A stretch of DNA of 64,000 nt from Pseudomonadota bacterium (lineage in GTDB: Bacteria > Pseudomonadota > Alphaproteobacteria > Rhodospirillales > Magnetospirillaceae), in contig JAFAAW010000083.1 of NCBI GenBank assembly GCA_023426365.1, positions 1 to 64,000 on the forward strand, read 5' to 3'. The position numbers and the translations under genes are program-made. Below the pieces are notes generated by a model, which saw only the letters and a list, made by a program, of their open reading frames with translations, was not told where the DNA came from and did no database searches. Positions 51,977 to 60,484 of the stretch are shown here, in pieces; position 1 is the first letter of the stretch, and each line of letters starts with the position of its first letter.

Positions 51977-53788
51977 TCAATGATCGGCGCGGCGGCGCCG
52001 GCCGCGCCAGCGGCGCAGGTGTTCGCGCACCTCGCGGCCCGAGGGGAACAGCGGAAGGCGCGGCTTGTCCACGCTGGTGGGTTCGGCGGCCAGTCCGACC
52101 TCGGTGATGGCGTCGTCGGCGCTGAGCGCGCGCACGATCAGCTCCACCTCGCCCAGCGCCACGCGGTCGCCGATGCCCGGCGTGGTGCCCAGCGACCATT
52201 CCAGCCACTGGCCGATGGTGACCTCGCGCACCTCCTCGGGCACCGGCAGGCCGTACATGAGCGCCAGCACGTCCATGCGGGCGCGCGGGTCGAGGGGGAA
52301 ATCGCCGAAGAATTCGCGATCGGCTTCGGCGGCCAGCGCCGGGCTGGCGAACAGGCGGTCCAGATGGGGGACGCGTTCGGGCTTGGCGAACAGCCACACC
52401 AGATCGCCCGGTTTCAGCGTCGGCACGCCCGACCCCAACAGCGAGCGGCCATCGCGCACCACCAGCGACGGCGACGCCCAGCGCGGCAGGCGGTGGCCCT
52501 GGGCCACCAGCGAATGGGGCACGATGCGATAGGCGACCAATTCGTGGCCGGCGCCGGGGATCTCCAGTTCCATGCGCTCGACCGGGCCGATGCGGCGCGG
52601 CACCACCTGGCCCAGCCAGCGCGCCACCGGCCCGATGGTCCAGCCCTGCACCGCCAGCGACACCAGCACCACCAGGAAGGTGACGTTGAAGAACAGGCGG
52701 CCGTTTTCCATGCCCGAGATGATGGGCAGGATGCCCAGCAGGATGGCCACCGCGCCGCGCAGCCCCACCCAGCCGACAAAGGCGGTTTCGTTGCGGGTCA
52801 TGCGGAACGGCAGCACCCCCACCCACACCGCGATGGGGCGGGCGATGAAGATCAGCACGAAGGCCACGCCCAGGCTGGGCAGGATGAGGGGAGGGAATTC
52901 CGCCGGGCTGGCCAGCAGGCCGAGGGTCACGAACATGGCGATCTGGGCCAGCCAGGTGACGCCGTCCTGGAAGCGCCGCATGGTGTCGGGCGCCACCAGC
53001 CGGGCATTGCCCGCCACCAGCCCGGCGACGTAGACGGCCAGGAAACCCGACCCGCCCGCCATGGCGGTGGCGGCGAACAGCATCATCGCCAGCGACAGCC
53101 CGGCGATGGGCAGCAGGCTGCGTTCGATGCCCAGCCGGTTGACCGCCTGGACGATGACGGCGCCGCCCGCCAGTCCGGCGATGCCGCCGATGCCGAACTG
53201 CATGACGAAATCGGTCAGCACCAGCATGCCGAAGCCGTCATGGCTGTCGCGCCCGACCAGGAAGTGAATCAGCACCAGGGTCAGGAAGATGGCCATGGGG
53301 TCGTTGGACCCCGATTCCATTTCCAGGATCGAGCGCACGCGGTCGCGGACATGGATGCCGCCCACACGCAGCAGGAAGAATACCGCCGCCGCGTCGGTCG
53401 AGCCGACGATGGCCCCCAGCAGCATGCCCTCGGTCCACGACAGGTGCAGCAGGTAACGGGCGGGCACGGCCACGATGAGCGCCGTCAGCACCACGCCCAC
53501 GGTCGCCAGCGACAACGAGGGCAAGGCGGCGGTGCGCAATGACCGAAGCGGTGTGTGGAAGCCCGAATCGAACAGCACCACCGCCAGGGCCACGCTGCCG
53601 ATCATATAGGCGGTGCCGGCGTCGCCGAACCGGATGCCGCCGATGCCGCCGTCGCCGGCCAGCAGGCCGACGCCCAGGAAGACCAGCAGCAGGGGGGCGC
53701 CGATGCGGAACGACAGCAGGCTCGAAAAGATACTGACGGCCACCAGGCCCGACAAAACCAGCACGGCGACGTTCATGTTCTCGATCAC
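51977..53788 (-). CDS. Potassium/proton antiporter, CPA1 family (NhaP2/CvrA type)
   Basis: 603 residues. About 12 membrane helices (1-390) with LEMESGSNDPMAIFLTLVLIH (ion-binding ND) and GWVGLRGAVAILLGILPI; then a cytoplasmic regulatory part with RCK_C-like strands (VVRDGRSLLGSGVPTLKPGDLVWLFAKP) and a CorC/HlyC-like end. This matches NhaP2 (CvrA). GTG 53788 has AAGGGG 8 nt upstream; ATG 53776 is the alternative. It diverges from a second, CPA2-type antiporter, with 166 bp of shared upstream DNA between. Confidence 0.92.
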   Translation of the reverse strand: MIENMNVAVLVLSGLVAVSIFSSLLSFRIGAPLLLVFLGVGLLAGDGGIGGIRFGDAGTAYMIGSVALAVVLFDSGFHTPLRSLRTAALPSLSLATVGVVLTALIVAVPARYLLHLSWTEGMLLGAIVGSTDAAAVFFLLRVGGIHVRDRVRSILEMESGSNDPMAIFLTLVLIHFLVGRDSHDGFGMLVLTDFVMQFGIGGIAGLAGGAVIVQAVNRLGIERSLLPIAGLSLAMMLFAATAMAGGSGFLAVYVAGLVAGNARLVAPDTMRRFQDGVTWLAQIAMFVTLGLLASPAEFPPLILPSLGVAFVLIFIARPIAVWVGVLPFRMTRNETAFVGWVGLRGAVAILLGILPIISGMENGRLFFNVTFLVVLVSLAVQGWTIGPVARWLGQVVPRRIGPVERMELEIPGAGHELVAYRIVPHSLVAQGHRLPRWASPSLVVRDGRSLLGSGVPTLKPGDLVWLFAKPERVPHLDRLFASPALAAEADREFFGDFPLDPRARMDVLALMYGLPVPEEVREVTIGQWLEWSLGTTPGIGDRVALGEVELIVRALSADDAITEVGLAAEPTSVDKPRLPLFPSGREVREHLRRWRGRRRRADH

Positions 53789-53954
53789 GCGCCTTGCCCC
53801 TTGCCTGGTGCTTTATCCTTCGGGTTTAAAAGTGCTGTGGGCCGTTGTCCAGGGGCGCATGGGGCTGTTTCCCCACGTCATAAGCATTTTCCCTTAATTC
53901 CTGCCCCGAGACAGCTTAGTTAGAAAGAAACACACGCAACGAAAGGCCCGCGAT

Positions 53955-55661
53955 TTGGACCACGGCATCCTGCGCGATGCGCTGATTTTCCTGGCTATCG
54001 CCGTGATCGTGTCGCCGCTGTGCCACCGGCTGCGGCTGTCGCCGGTGCTTGGCTATCTGCTGGCGGGCAGCGTGGTCGGCCCGGCCGGCCTGGGCTTATT
54101 GAGCGACGAGGACGGGGCGCGCCACCTGGCCGAGCTGGGCATCGTCTTCCTGCTGTTCATGATCGGGCTGGAGCTGTCGTGGGAGCGCCTGCGCGTCATC
54201 CGCCACTTCATCTTCGGGCTGGGAACCGCACAGGTGCTGGTCACCGGCTTCCTGGCCGCCGCGGTGATGAACTGGATCGGCCTGGACATCGACGGCGCCG
54301 GCGTGGTCGGCGTGGCCTTGGCGTTCTCCTCCACCGCTTTCGTCCTGCAACTCCTGTCCGAACGCAGCGAGCTGAATTCCCAGGTGGGCCGCCTGGCGGT
54401 GGCGGTGCTGATCCTGCAAGATCTGGCCGTGGTGCCGCTGCTGGTGGTCATTCCCCAACTGGGCCAGCAGGGCGAGCTGACGATGGCGTGGACCCAGGCG
54501 CTGGCCGTGGCCAAGTCGGTGGCGGCGATGACCACCATCTTCCTGGTGTCGCGCCTGGCCCTGCGACCGCTGTTCCATGTGGTCAGCGCCACCCACCAGC
54601 CCGAGGTGTTCGTGGCCGCCGCCCTGCTGGCGGTGGTCGGCACCAGCTTCGCCACCGAGGCCGCCGGCCTGTCGCTGTCGCTGGGCGCCTTCCTGGCCGG
54701 CGTCATGCTGGCCAGCACCGAGTACCGCCATCAGGTGGAAGCCGACCTGCAGCCGGTGCGTGGCCTGTTGATGGGCCTGTTCTTCCTGACCGTGGGCATG
54801 ACGGTCGATCCCGCCAAGCTGGTGGTGGACCTGCCCGACATCGCCAGCGGCGTGGCCTTGCTGGTGCTGGGCAAGACCGCCGTCCTGACCGTGCTTGCCC
54901 TGATCTTCCGCTTTCCGCTGATCACCTCGCTGCATCTGGGCCTGCTGCTGGCCCAGGGTGGCGAGTTCGCCTTCGTGGTTCTGGCCCGCGCCGGTCAGGC
55001 CGAGCTGATTTCCGGCACCGACATCGAGCTGCTGACCTCGGTGGTGGCGGTCAGCATGGCAGTGACGCCGGCGCTGGCCATGCTGGGCGACTGGGTGGCG
55101 CACCGCCGCCGCCAGGCGGAAGGCGCGGCGGTGGCGCCCGACCGCGACTGCCACGACATGGCCGGCCACGTGATCATCGTCGGCTTCGGCCGGGTCGGCC
55201 AGATCGTCGCCGGCATCCTGCGGGAACTGGGAATTCCTTACGTGGCCATCGACCGCGACCCCCGCCTGGTGTCGCGCCTGCGCGACGGCAACGGCGACAA
55301 CGCGTCGGTGTTCTTCGGCGACATCCGCAAGGTCGAGGTGCTGAGGGCGGTGGGCGCCGCCCGCGCCCGCGCCCTGGTGCTGACCATCGACGCGGGATCG
55401 GGCCGCGAAAAGCTGGTCCCGCGCCTGCGCGCCCAGTTCCCCACCGCCCATATTCTGGTGCGCGCCCGCGACCGCCTGCAGGCGCGCGGCCTGGAACAAG
55501 CGGGCGCCACCGCGGTGGTGCCGGAAATCCTGGAAGGCAGCCTGCAACTGGCCGGCGTCACCCTGCGCCATTTGGGCCTGCCGCCCGACGAGGTGCACAC
55601 CCTGATCGACAGCTATCGCCGCGCCGATTACGCCAAGCTGTCCCTGACCACCGAACGCTGA
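53955..55661 (+). CDS. Monovalent cation:proton antiporter, CPA2 family with RCK domain (KefB/YbaL-like)
   Basis: 568 residues starting at TTG (AAAGG 8 nt upstream). Membrane part (about 10-385) with SPVLGYLLAGSVVGPAGLGL, the IDGAGVVGVALAFSSTAFVLQLL and ILQDLAVVPLLV helices typical of CPA2, then an RCK_N domain (about 400-520) with VIIVGFGRVGQIVAGIL (NAD-binding GxGxxG). It lacks a clear KefC glutathione C-terminal extension, so YbaL-like potassium/proton exchange is likelier. Diverges from the CPA1 gene. Confidence 0.92.
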   Translation: MDHGILRDALIFLAIAVIVSPLCHRLRLSPVLGYLLAGSVVGPAGLGLLSDEDGARHLAELGIVFLLFMIGLELSWERLRVIRHFIFGLGTAQVLVTGFLAAAVMNWIGLDIDGAGVVGVALAFSSTAFVLQLLSERSELNSQVGRLAVAVLILQDLAVVPLLVVIPQLGQQGELTMAWTQALAVAKSVAAMTTIFLVSRLALRPLFHVVSATHQPEVFVAAALLAVVGTSFATEAAGLSLSLGAFLAGVMLASTEYRHQVEADLQPVRGLLMGLFFLTVGMTVDPAKLVVDLPDIASGVALLVLGKTAVLTVLALIFRFPLITSLHLGLLLAQGGEFAFVVLARAGQAELISGTDIELLTSVVAVSMAVTPALAMLGDWVAHRRRQAEGAAVAPDRDCHDMAGHVIIVGFGRVGQIVAGILRELGIPYVAIDRDPRLVSRLRDGNGDNASVFFGDIRKVEVLRAVGAARARALVLTIDAGSGREKLVPRLRAQFPTAHILVRARDRLQARGLEQAGATAVVPEILEGSLQLAGVTLRHLGLPPDEVHTLIDSYRRADYAKLSLTTER

Positions 55662-55740
55662 GAGCGCCGCGGCCCAGGGCCGGGAAGCCCCCGCCCCGAG
55701 CCGTCGAGGTCCTGTACGGCCGTCCGCGCGTTACGGCCTG

Positions 55741-55790
55741 CCTCAAGGCCCCTGCCTCAAGCCCCCCTTCCTCAAGGCCCCTGCCTCAAG
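55741..55790. repeat. Short tandem repeat at the 3' end of the phosphofructokinase gene
   Basis: Three and a half units of CCTCAAGGCCCCTG (14-15 bp; second unit CCTCAAGCCCCCCTT) from 55741 to 55790. The last unit overlaps the stop codon of the phosphofructokinase gene, so the repeats look like copies of that gene's 3' end. No terminator hairpin is evident in the 124-bp gap. Confidence 0.8.
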
Positions 55791-57000
55791 GATTGAGCAC
55801 CTTGGGCACCCGGTTCAGGCGCAGGCGGAAGGCGTCGGGCATGCCCTTGCCCAGCAGCGGGCGCAGGTACATGCGGAAGGCGTCGGTGACGTCGGTGCCG
55901 TTGTCGGCGATGAACTCGTCTTCCATGGTGCGGGTCTTGCCGGCCACCGACTCCAGCGGCATCAGCTTGTAATCCACCGAGTAAAAGCCGGTGCGCTGGA
56001 TGGTGACTGAACCGTCGTTCTGCCCCCACATGGCGAACTGCACCGCCTTTTCGCCCACCTCGCGCGCCTCGCGCTGGTCCACGTCCGAGACGCAGCCGAC
56101 GAACGAGCGCTGGAGATAGCCGAAGGTGTCGCCGCGCACCCGCTTGTAGCCCAGCTTGGTCTTGATTTCCTCGCACAACAGGTCGGCCAGGGCGCCGGTG
56201 CCGGAAAGCTGGACGTTGCCGTGGGCGTCCTTTTCGATTTCCTTGGCCAATTGGGTGATGATGGGGGCGCCCGATTCGTCGTGGATGCCCTCGCTGACGG
56301 CGATGACGCAGCGGCCGTGGCGGTCCATGGTCGCCTTGACGTCGCCCAGGAACCTTTCCACCTTGAACGTGCGCTCGGGCACGTAGATCAGGTGCGGGCC
56401 GTCATCGGGAAACTTCTTGCCCAGCGCCGAGGCGGCGGTCAGGAACCCGGCATGGCGGCCCATCACCACCGCCAGATAGACGCCGGGCAGCGCGGCGTTG
56501 TCCAGGTTGGCGCCCATGAACGACTGCGCGACGAAACGCGCCGCCGAGGGAAAGCCGGGCGTGTGGTCGTTATGGACCAGATCGTTGTCGATGGTCTTGG
56601 GGATGTGCATGCAGCGCAGCGGATAGCCGGCCTTGCGCGCCTCCTCCGACACGATGCGCACGGTGTCGGACGAATCATTGCCGCCCACATAGAAGAAATA
56701 GGCGATGCCGTGCGCCTTCAGGACCTTGAAGATCTCCTGGCAATATTTGAGGTCGGGCTTGTCGCGCGTGGACCCCAGCGCCGAGGACGGCGTGTCCGCC
56801 ACCATTTCCAGGTTGTGGCTGGTTTCCTGGGTCAGGTTCAGGAAGTCCTCGTTCACGATTCCGCGCACGCCGTGATAGGCGCCGTAGACCAGATCCACGT
56901 TGCGGAACTTGCGGGCTTCCAGCACCACGCCGGCCATGGATTGGTTGATCACCGCGGTCGGACCGCCCCCCTGGGCCACCAGTACCTTGCCGTGCAGCAT
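55786..57000 (-). CDS. pfp: PPi-dependent 6-phosphofructokinase
   Basis: 404 residues. The pyrophosphate form is shown by VGGNDSSDT (Asp where ATP enzymes have Gly in GGDGS) and by the catalytic PKTIDNDL with Lys in place of Gly. The GRHAGFLTA and ALADLLCEEIKTKLG blocks follow. It interconverts fructose-6-phosphate and fructose-1,6-bisphosphate reversibly using PPi. With pckG at 50 kb it supports reversible glycolysis/gluconeogenesis. Divergent from the DUF1289 gene. Confidence 0.93.
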   Translation of the reverse strand: MLHGKVLVAQGGGPTAVINQSMAGVVLEARKFRNVDLVYGAYHGVRGIVNEDFLNLTQETSHNLEMVADTPSSALGSTRDKPDLKYCQEIFKVLKAHGIAYFFYVGGNDSSDTVRIVSEEARKAGYPLRCMHIPKTIDNDLVHNDHTPGFPSAARFVAQSFMGANLDNAALPGVYLAVVMGRHAGFLTAASALGKKFPDDGPHLIYVPERTFKVERFLGDVKATMDRHGRCVIAVSEGIHDESGAPIITQLAKEIEKDAHGNVQLSGTGALADLLCEEIKTKLGYKRVRGDTFGYLQRSFVGCVSDVDQREAREVGEKAVQFAMWGQNDGSVTIQRTGFYSVDYKLMPLESVAGKTRTMEDEFIADNGTDVTDAFRMYLRPLLGKGMPDAFRLRLNRVPKVLNP

Positions 57001-57148
57001 GACGCCTCCCTGGTTTCAGCCGGAATCGGTCCGGCGGCACAGGATAGGACAGAACCGGCACCGGCGACAGGGGCAAGGGGGCTTGTACCACCTTGGGAGA
57101 GACGCCATCTTGGGGACAGCCCATGCCGCAACCAGGAGTTCGCGTCCC

Positions 57149-57349
57149 GTGTCCTATGCCCCGCCCGATGTTGATTTCGAAGTCGAGTCGCCCTGCGTGT
57201 CCCAGTGCGGCCTGGACCCCGAAACCAACATGTGCAACGGCTGCGGCCGGACGCTTGATGAAATCCGCGCCTGGAAACTGGCCAGCAACGCGGAAAAGCT
57301 GGCGATCCTGAACGCCATGGCGCGCCGCCGGGCCGAGCAGGCCCGCTGA
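57149..57349 (+). CDS. DUF1289 protein (small cysteine-rich)
   Basis: 66 residues from GTG 57149 (AGGAG upstream at 11 nt). The DUF1289 signature is SPCVSQCGLDPETNMCNGCGRTLDEI, with four Cys likely binding a metal or Fe-S cluster, followed by W (RAWKLASNAEKLAILNAM). Function is unknown. The stop overlaps the ATG of the next gene (TGATG). Confidence 0.88.
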   Translation: MSYAPPDVDFEVESPCVSQCGLDPETNMCNGCGRTLDEIRAWKLASNAEKLAILNAMARRRAEQAR

Positions 57350-57906
57350 TGGCGCAAGCATCGGACCGCATCGACGCCATCCTGGATTTCTGGTTCGCGC
57401 CGGGCATGGAAAAGCGGTGGTTCGTCGCCGATCCCGCGCTCGACCGCGCCCTTGCGGAACGCTTCGGCCAAGACCTGGCCCAGGCGGCGCAAGGCGCGCT
57501 GGACCATTGGGTGGACACCGCCGACGGCGCGTTGGCGCTGGTCATCCTGCTGGACCAGTTGCCGCGCAACGTGTTCCGCGGCAAGGCCCATGCCTTCGCG
57601 CTGGACAGCCGGGCGCTGGCCATCGCCGAGGCCGCCCTGCTGCGCGGGCACGACCGCGCGCTGGCGCCCATCCGCCGCCGCTTCCTCTACCTGCCGTTCG
57701 AACATTCGGAATCGGTGGCCGACCAGCGCTTTTGCGTCAGCTTGTTCGAACAGGCCGGCGACGACCCCGAAGGGCTGGATTACGCCCGCCGCCATCTGGC
57801 GGTGATCGAGCGTTTCGGCCGTTTCCCCCACCGCAACGAGGCGCTGGAACGCGAAACCACGCCGGAGGAGGAGGAGTTCCTCAAAAGCCCCGATTCCCGT
57901 TTCTAG
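57349..57906 (+). CDS. DUF924 family protein
   Basis: 185 residues, all-helical TPR-like fold: RIDAILDFWFAPGMEKRWFVADPALD at the start, then LVILLDQLPRNVFRGKAHAFALD and RRRFLYLPFEHSES in the middle, the DUF924 hallmarks. Function unknown. Translationally coupled to the DUF1289 gene and just upstream of msbA, which starts 62 bp later. Confidence 0.9.
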   Translation: MAQASDRIDAILDFWFAPGMEKRWFVADPALDRALAERFGQDLAQAAQGALDHWVDTADGALALVILLDQLPRNVFRGKAHAFALDSRALAIAEAALLRGHDRALAPIRRRFLYLPFEHSESVADQRFCVSLFEQAGDDPEGLDYARRHLAVIERFGRFPHRNEALERETTPEEEEFLKSPDSRF

Positions 57907-57967
57907 CGCTGGGGACCCTTGCGTGCTATGGTCCGGCGGCCGTATCCGCCGCATAACGGGCAAGCCC

Positions 57968-59782
57968 TTGAGCAAGAAGAAGATTTCGTTGGACTACTCC
58001 ACCACCGTCCTGATGCGCCGCCTGATGAAGGAGGGCATTCGCCCCTATCTCGGCATGGTGCTGCTGGCGGTGTTGTGCATGGCCGTCTCGGCCGGCGCCA
58101 CCGCCATGTACGCGTGGCTGATGGACCCGATCATCAACAAGATCTTCGTCGCCCGCAAGGCCGAGTACCTGTGGCCGCTGGCCGCCACCATCATCACCAC
58201 CTTCGCCTTCAAGGGCATCGCCGATTACGGCGAGGCGGTGCTGCTGTCGCGCGTGGGCCTGCGCGTCATCTCGGACATGCAGAACCGCCTGTTCTCGCGC
58301 CTGATGGATTTGGACGTGGCCTATTTCCACGCCAACCAGTCGGGCAAGCTGATGAGCCGGCTGACCAACGACGTCAACGCCATGCGCTTCGCCGTGTCCA
58401 ACGCGCTGACCGGCGCGGGCAAGGACGCCTCCAGCGTGCTGTTCCTGGTCGGCCTGATGTTCTATCAGGACTGGGTGCTGTCGGCGCTGACCTTCTTCGT
58501 GTTCCCGCTGGCCATCCTGCCGATCCGCAAGCTGGGCCGGCGCATGCGCAAGGTGACCGCCAACACCCAGGAGCAGGTGGGCCTGCTGTCCACCTATCTG
58601 AACCAGGCCATCCAGGGCATCCGCGTGGTCAAGGCCTATGGGATGGAGGATTACGAGCGGCGCAAGGTCTCGGGGCTGGTCGAGGCGCTGCACGAGATGA
58701 CCTTCAAGGCGGCGCGCGTGCGCTCGGCCTCCTCGCCCATCATGGAAATGCTGGGCGGCATCGCCATCACCGTGGTCATCGTCTATGGCGGTTCCCAGGT
58801 GATCGCCCAGGCCGACAGCAACCCCGACCGCGCCGGCGCCTTCTTCTCGTTCATCACCGCGCTGATGCTGGCGTACAAGCCCATGAAGGCGCTGGCCTCG
58901 CTCAACACCAACCTGCAGGAGGGCCTGGCCGCCGCCGCCCGCTGCTTCGAGGTGATCGACACCCGGGCCGCCATCGCCGAACGCCCCGACGCCCCCGAAT
59001 TGGTGGTGCGCGAGGGCAATGTGCGGCTTGAGGGCGCTTTCTTCACCTATGACGGGGTCAAGGCGGCGCTGGACGGCGTTTCGCTGGACGTGCCCGGCGG
59101 CAAGACGGTGGCGCTGGTCGGCCCGTCGGGGGCCGGCAAGACCACCATCCTGAACCTGCTGCCCCGCTTCTACGACGTCACCGACGGCCGCGTGCTGGTG
59201 GACGGCCAGGACGTGCGCGACGTGTCGCTGGCCAGCCTGCGGGCCAAGATCTCGCTGGTCAGCCAGGAGATCATGCTGTTCGACGACAGCATCCGCGCCA
59301 ACATCGCCTATGGCCGCTTCGGCGCCACCGACGAGGAGATCGAGGTGGCCGCCCGCATGGCCGCCGCCCACGAGTTCATCATGGCCCTGCCCGAAGGCTA
59401 CGACACCGTGGTGGGCGAGCGCGGCCTGAACCTGTCGGGCGGCCAGCGCCAGCGTCTGGCCATCGCGCGCGCCATGCTGAAGAACGCCCCCCTCCTGCTG
59501 CTGGACGAGGCCACCAGCGCGCTGGACACCGAATCCGAGCGTCAGGTCCAGCAAGCGCTGGAACTGCTGATGAAGGGCCGCACCACCATCGTCATCGCGC
59601 ACCGCCTGTCCACCGTGGTCAATGCCGACCTGATCCACGTCATGGATCGCGGCCGGGTGGTGGAATCGGGCGACCACAACGCACTGATGGAGCGCGGCGG
59701 CCTGTACGCGCGGCTGTACGCCATGCAATTCGCCGAGGAAAACCAGCGCGCCGAGGGCTATCCCTCGGCCTGGCCGGCCTGA
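57968..59782 (+). CDS. msbA: Lipid A export ABC transporter MsbA-like (ATP-binding/permease)
   Basis: 604 residues from TTG 57968. Membrane domain (about 30-330) with six helices and the MsbA-type IISKIFVARKA-like region (here IINKIFVARKAEYL), then ATPase with GPSGAGKTTILNLLPRFYD, LSGGQRQRLAIARAM, LLLDEATSALD and IVIAHRLSTV. Flips core-lipid A across the inner membrane. First gene of an LPS operon continuing with acyltransferase, waaA, lpxK and lpxL-like genes, which supports MsbA over a generic exporter. Confidence 0.92.
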   Translation: MSKKKISLDYSTTVLMRRLMKEGIRPYLGMVLLAVLCMAVSAGATAMYAWLMDPIINKIFVARKAEYLWPLAATIITTFAFKGIADYGEAVLLSRVGLRVISDMQNRLFSRLMDLDVAYFHANQSGKLMSRLTNDVNAMRFAVSNALTGAGKDASSVLFLVGLMFYQDWVLSALTFFVFPLAILPIRKLGRRMRKVTANTQEQVGLLSTYLNQAIQGIRVVKAYGMEDYERRKVSGLVEALHEMTFKAARVRSASSPIMEMLGGIAITVVIVYGGSQVIAQADSNPDRAGAFFSFITALMLAYKPMKALASLNTNLQEGLAAAARCFEVIDTRAAIAERPDAPELVVREGNVRLEGAFFTYDGVKAALDGVSLDVPGGKTVALVGPSGAGKTTILNLLPRFYDVTDGRVLVDGQDVRDVSLASLRAKISLVSQEIMLFDDSIRANIAYGRFGATDEEIEVAARMAAAHEFIMALPEGYDTVVGERGLNLSGGQRQRLAIARAMLKNAPLLLLDEATSALDTESERQVQQALELLMKGRTTIVIAHRLSTVVNADLIHVMDRGRVVESGDHNALMERGGLYARLYAMQFAEENQRAEGYPSAWPA

Positions 59783-59797
59783 CGCGGACGCCCGCCC

Positions 59798-60484
59798 ATG
59801 GGTCTGGCCAAGCGCATCGGCAAAAGCGAACGCATCCGCGGCGCGTTGTGCTGGCTGGCGTCGCAATACATCCGGCTGGTGTGGGCCACCGGGCGCTGGC
59901 GGGTGGAGGGCGCGCACATCCCCGCCGCCCATTGGGACCAGGACAGGCCGTTCATCCTGGCGTTCTGGCATGGCCGCCTGCTGATGATGCCGCAATGCTG
60001 GCGCGGGGATAAGGCCATCCACATGCTGATCAGCCAGCATCGCGACGGCCAGTTGATCGCGCGCACCGTCGGCCATTTCGGCATCCGCACGGTCGAGGGC
60101 AGCAGCACCCGCGGCGGCGCCGGCGCGCTGCGCGCCATGCTGAAAGCACTCAAGGCCGGCGAATGCATCGGCATCACCCCCGACGGCCCCAAGGGTCCGC
60201 GCATGCGGGTGGCCAGCGACGGCATCGTGGCGGTGGCGCGCATGTCGGGCTGTCCGGTGATCCCGGCCACCTATGCCGCCGCCAACCACCGCCGCCTGGG
60301 GTCGTGGGACCGCTTCATCGTGCCGCTGCCGTTCACACGCGGCGTCATCCTGTGGGGCGAGCCGATCGCCATCGGCCGCGACACCGACGAGGCCCTGGCC
60401 CGCCAGACCATCGAGGACGCCATGAACGCCCTGGCCGCCCAGGCCGACCGCATGATGGGCACCGAGCCCGTGGACCCCGCATGA
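59798..60484 (+). CDS. DUF374 lysophospholipid acyltransferase-like protein
   Basis: 228 residues of the DUF374 family, related to glycerolipid acyltransferases: FILAFWHGRLLMMPQCW (catalytic His), SQHRDGQLIARTVGHFGI, and the phosphate-binding PDGPKGPRMRVASDGIVAVAR. In alphaproteobacteria this gene stands between msbA and waaA, pointing to a role in LPS assembly, although the reaction is not established. The stop overlaps the waaA start by 4 bp. Confidence 0.9.
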   Translation: MGLAKRIGKSERIRGALCWLASQYIRLVWATGRWRVEGAHIPAAHWDQDRPFILAFWHGRLLMMPQCWRGDKAIHMLISQHRDGQLIARTVGHFGIRTVEGSSTRGGAGALRAMLKALKAGECIGITPDGPKGPRMRVASDGIVAVARMSGCPVIPATYAAANHRRLGSWDRFIVPLPFTRGVILWGEPIAIGRDTDEALARQTIEDAMNALAAQADRMMGTEPVDPA

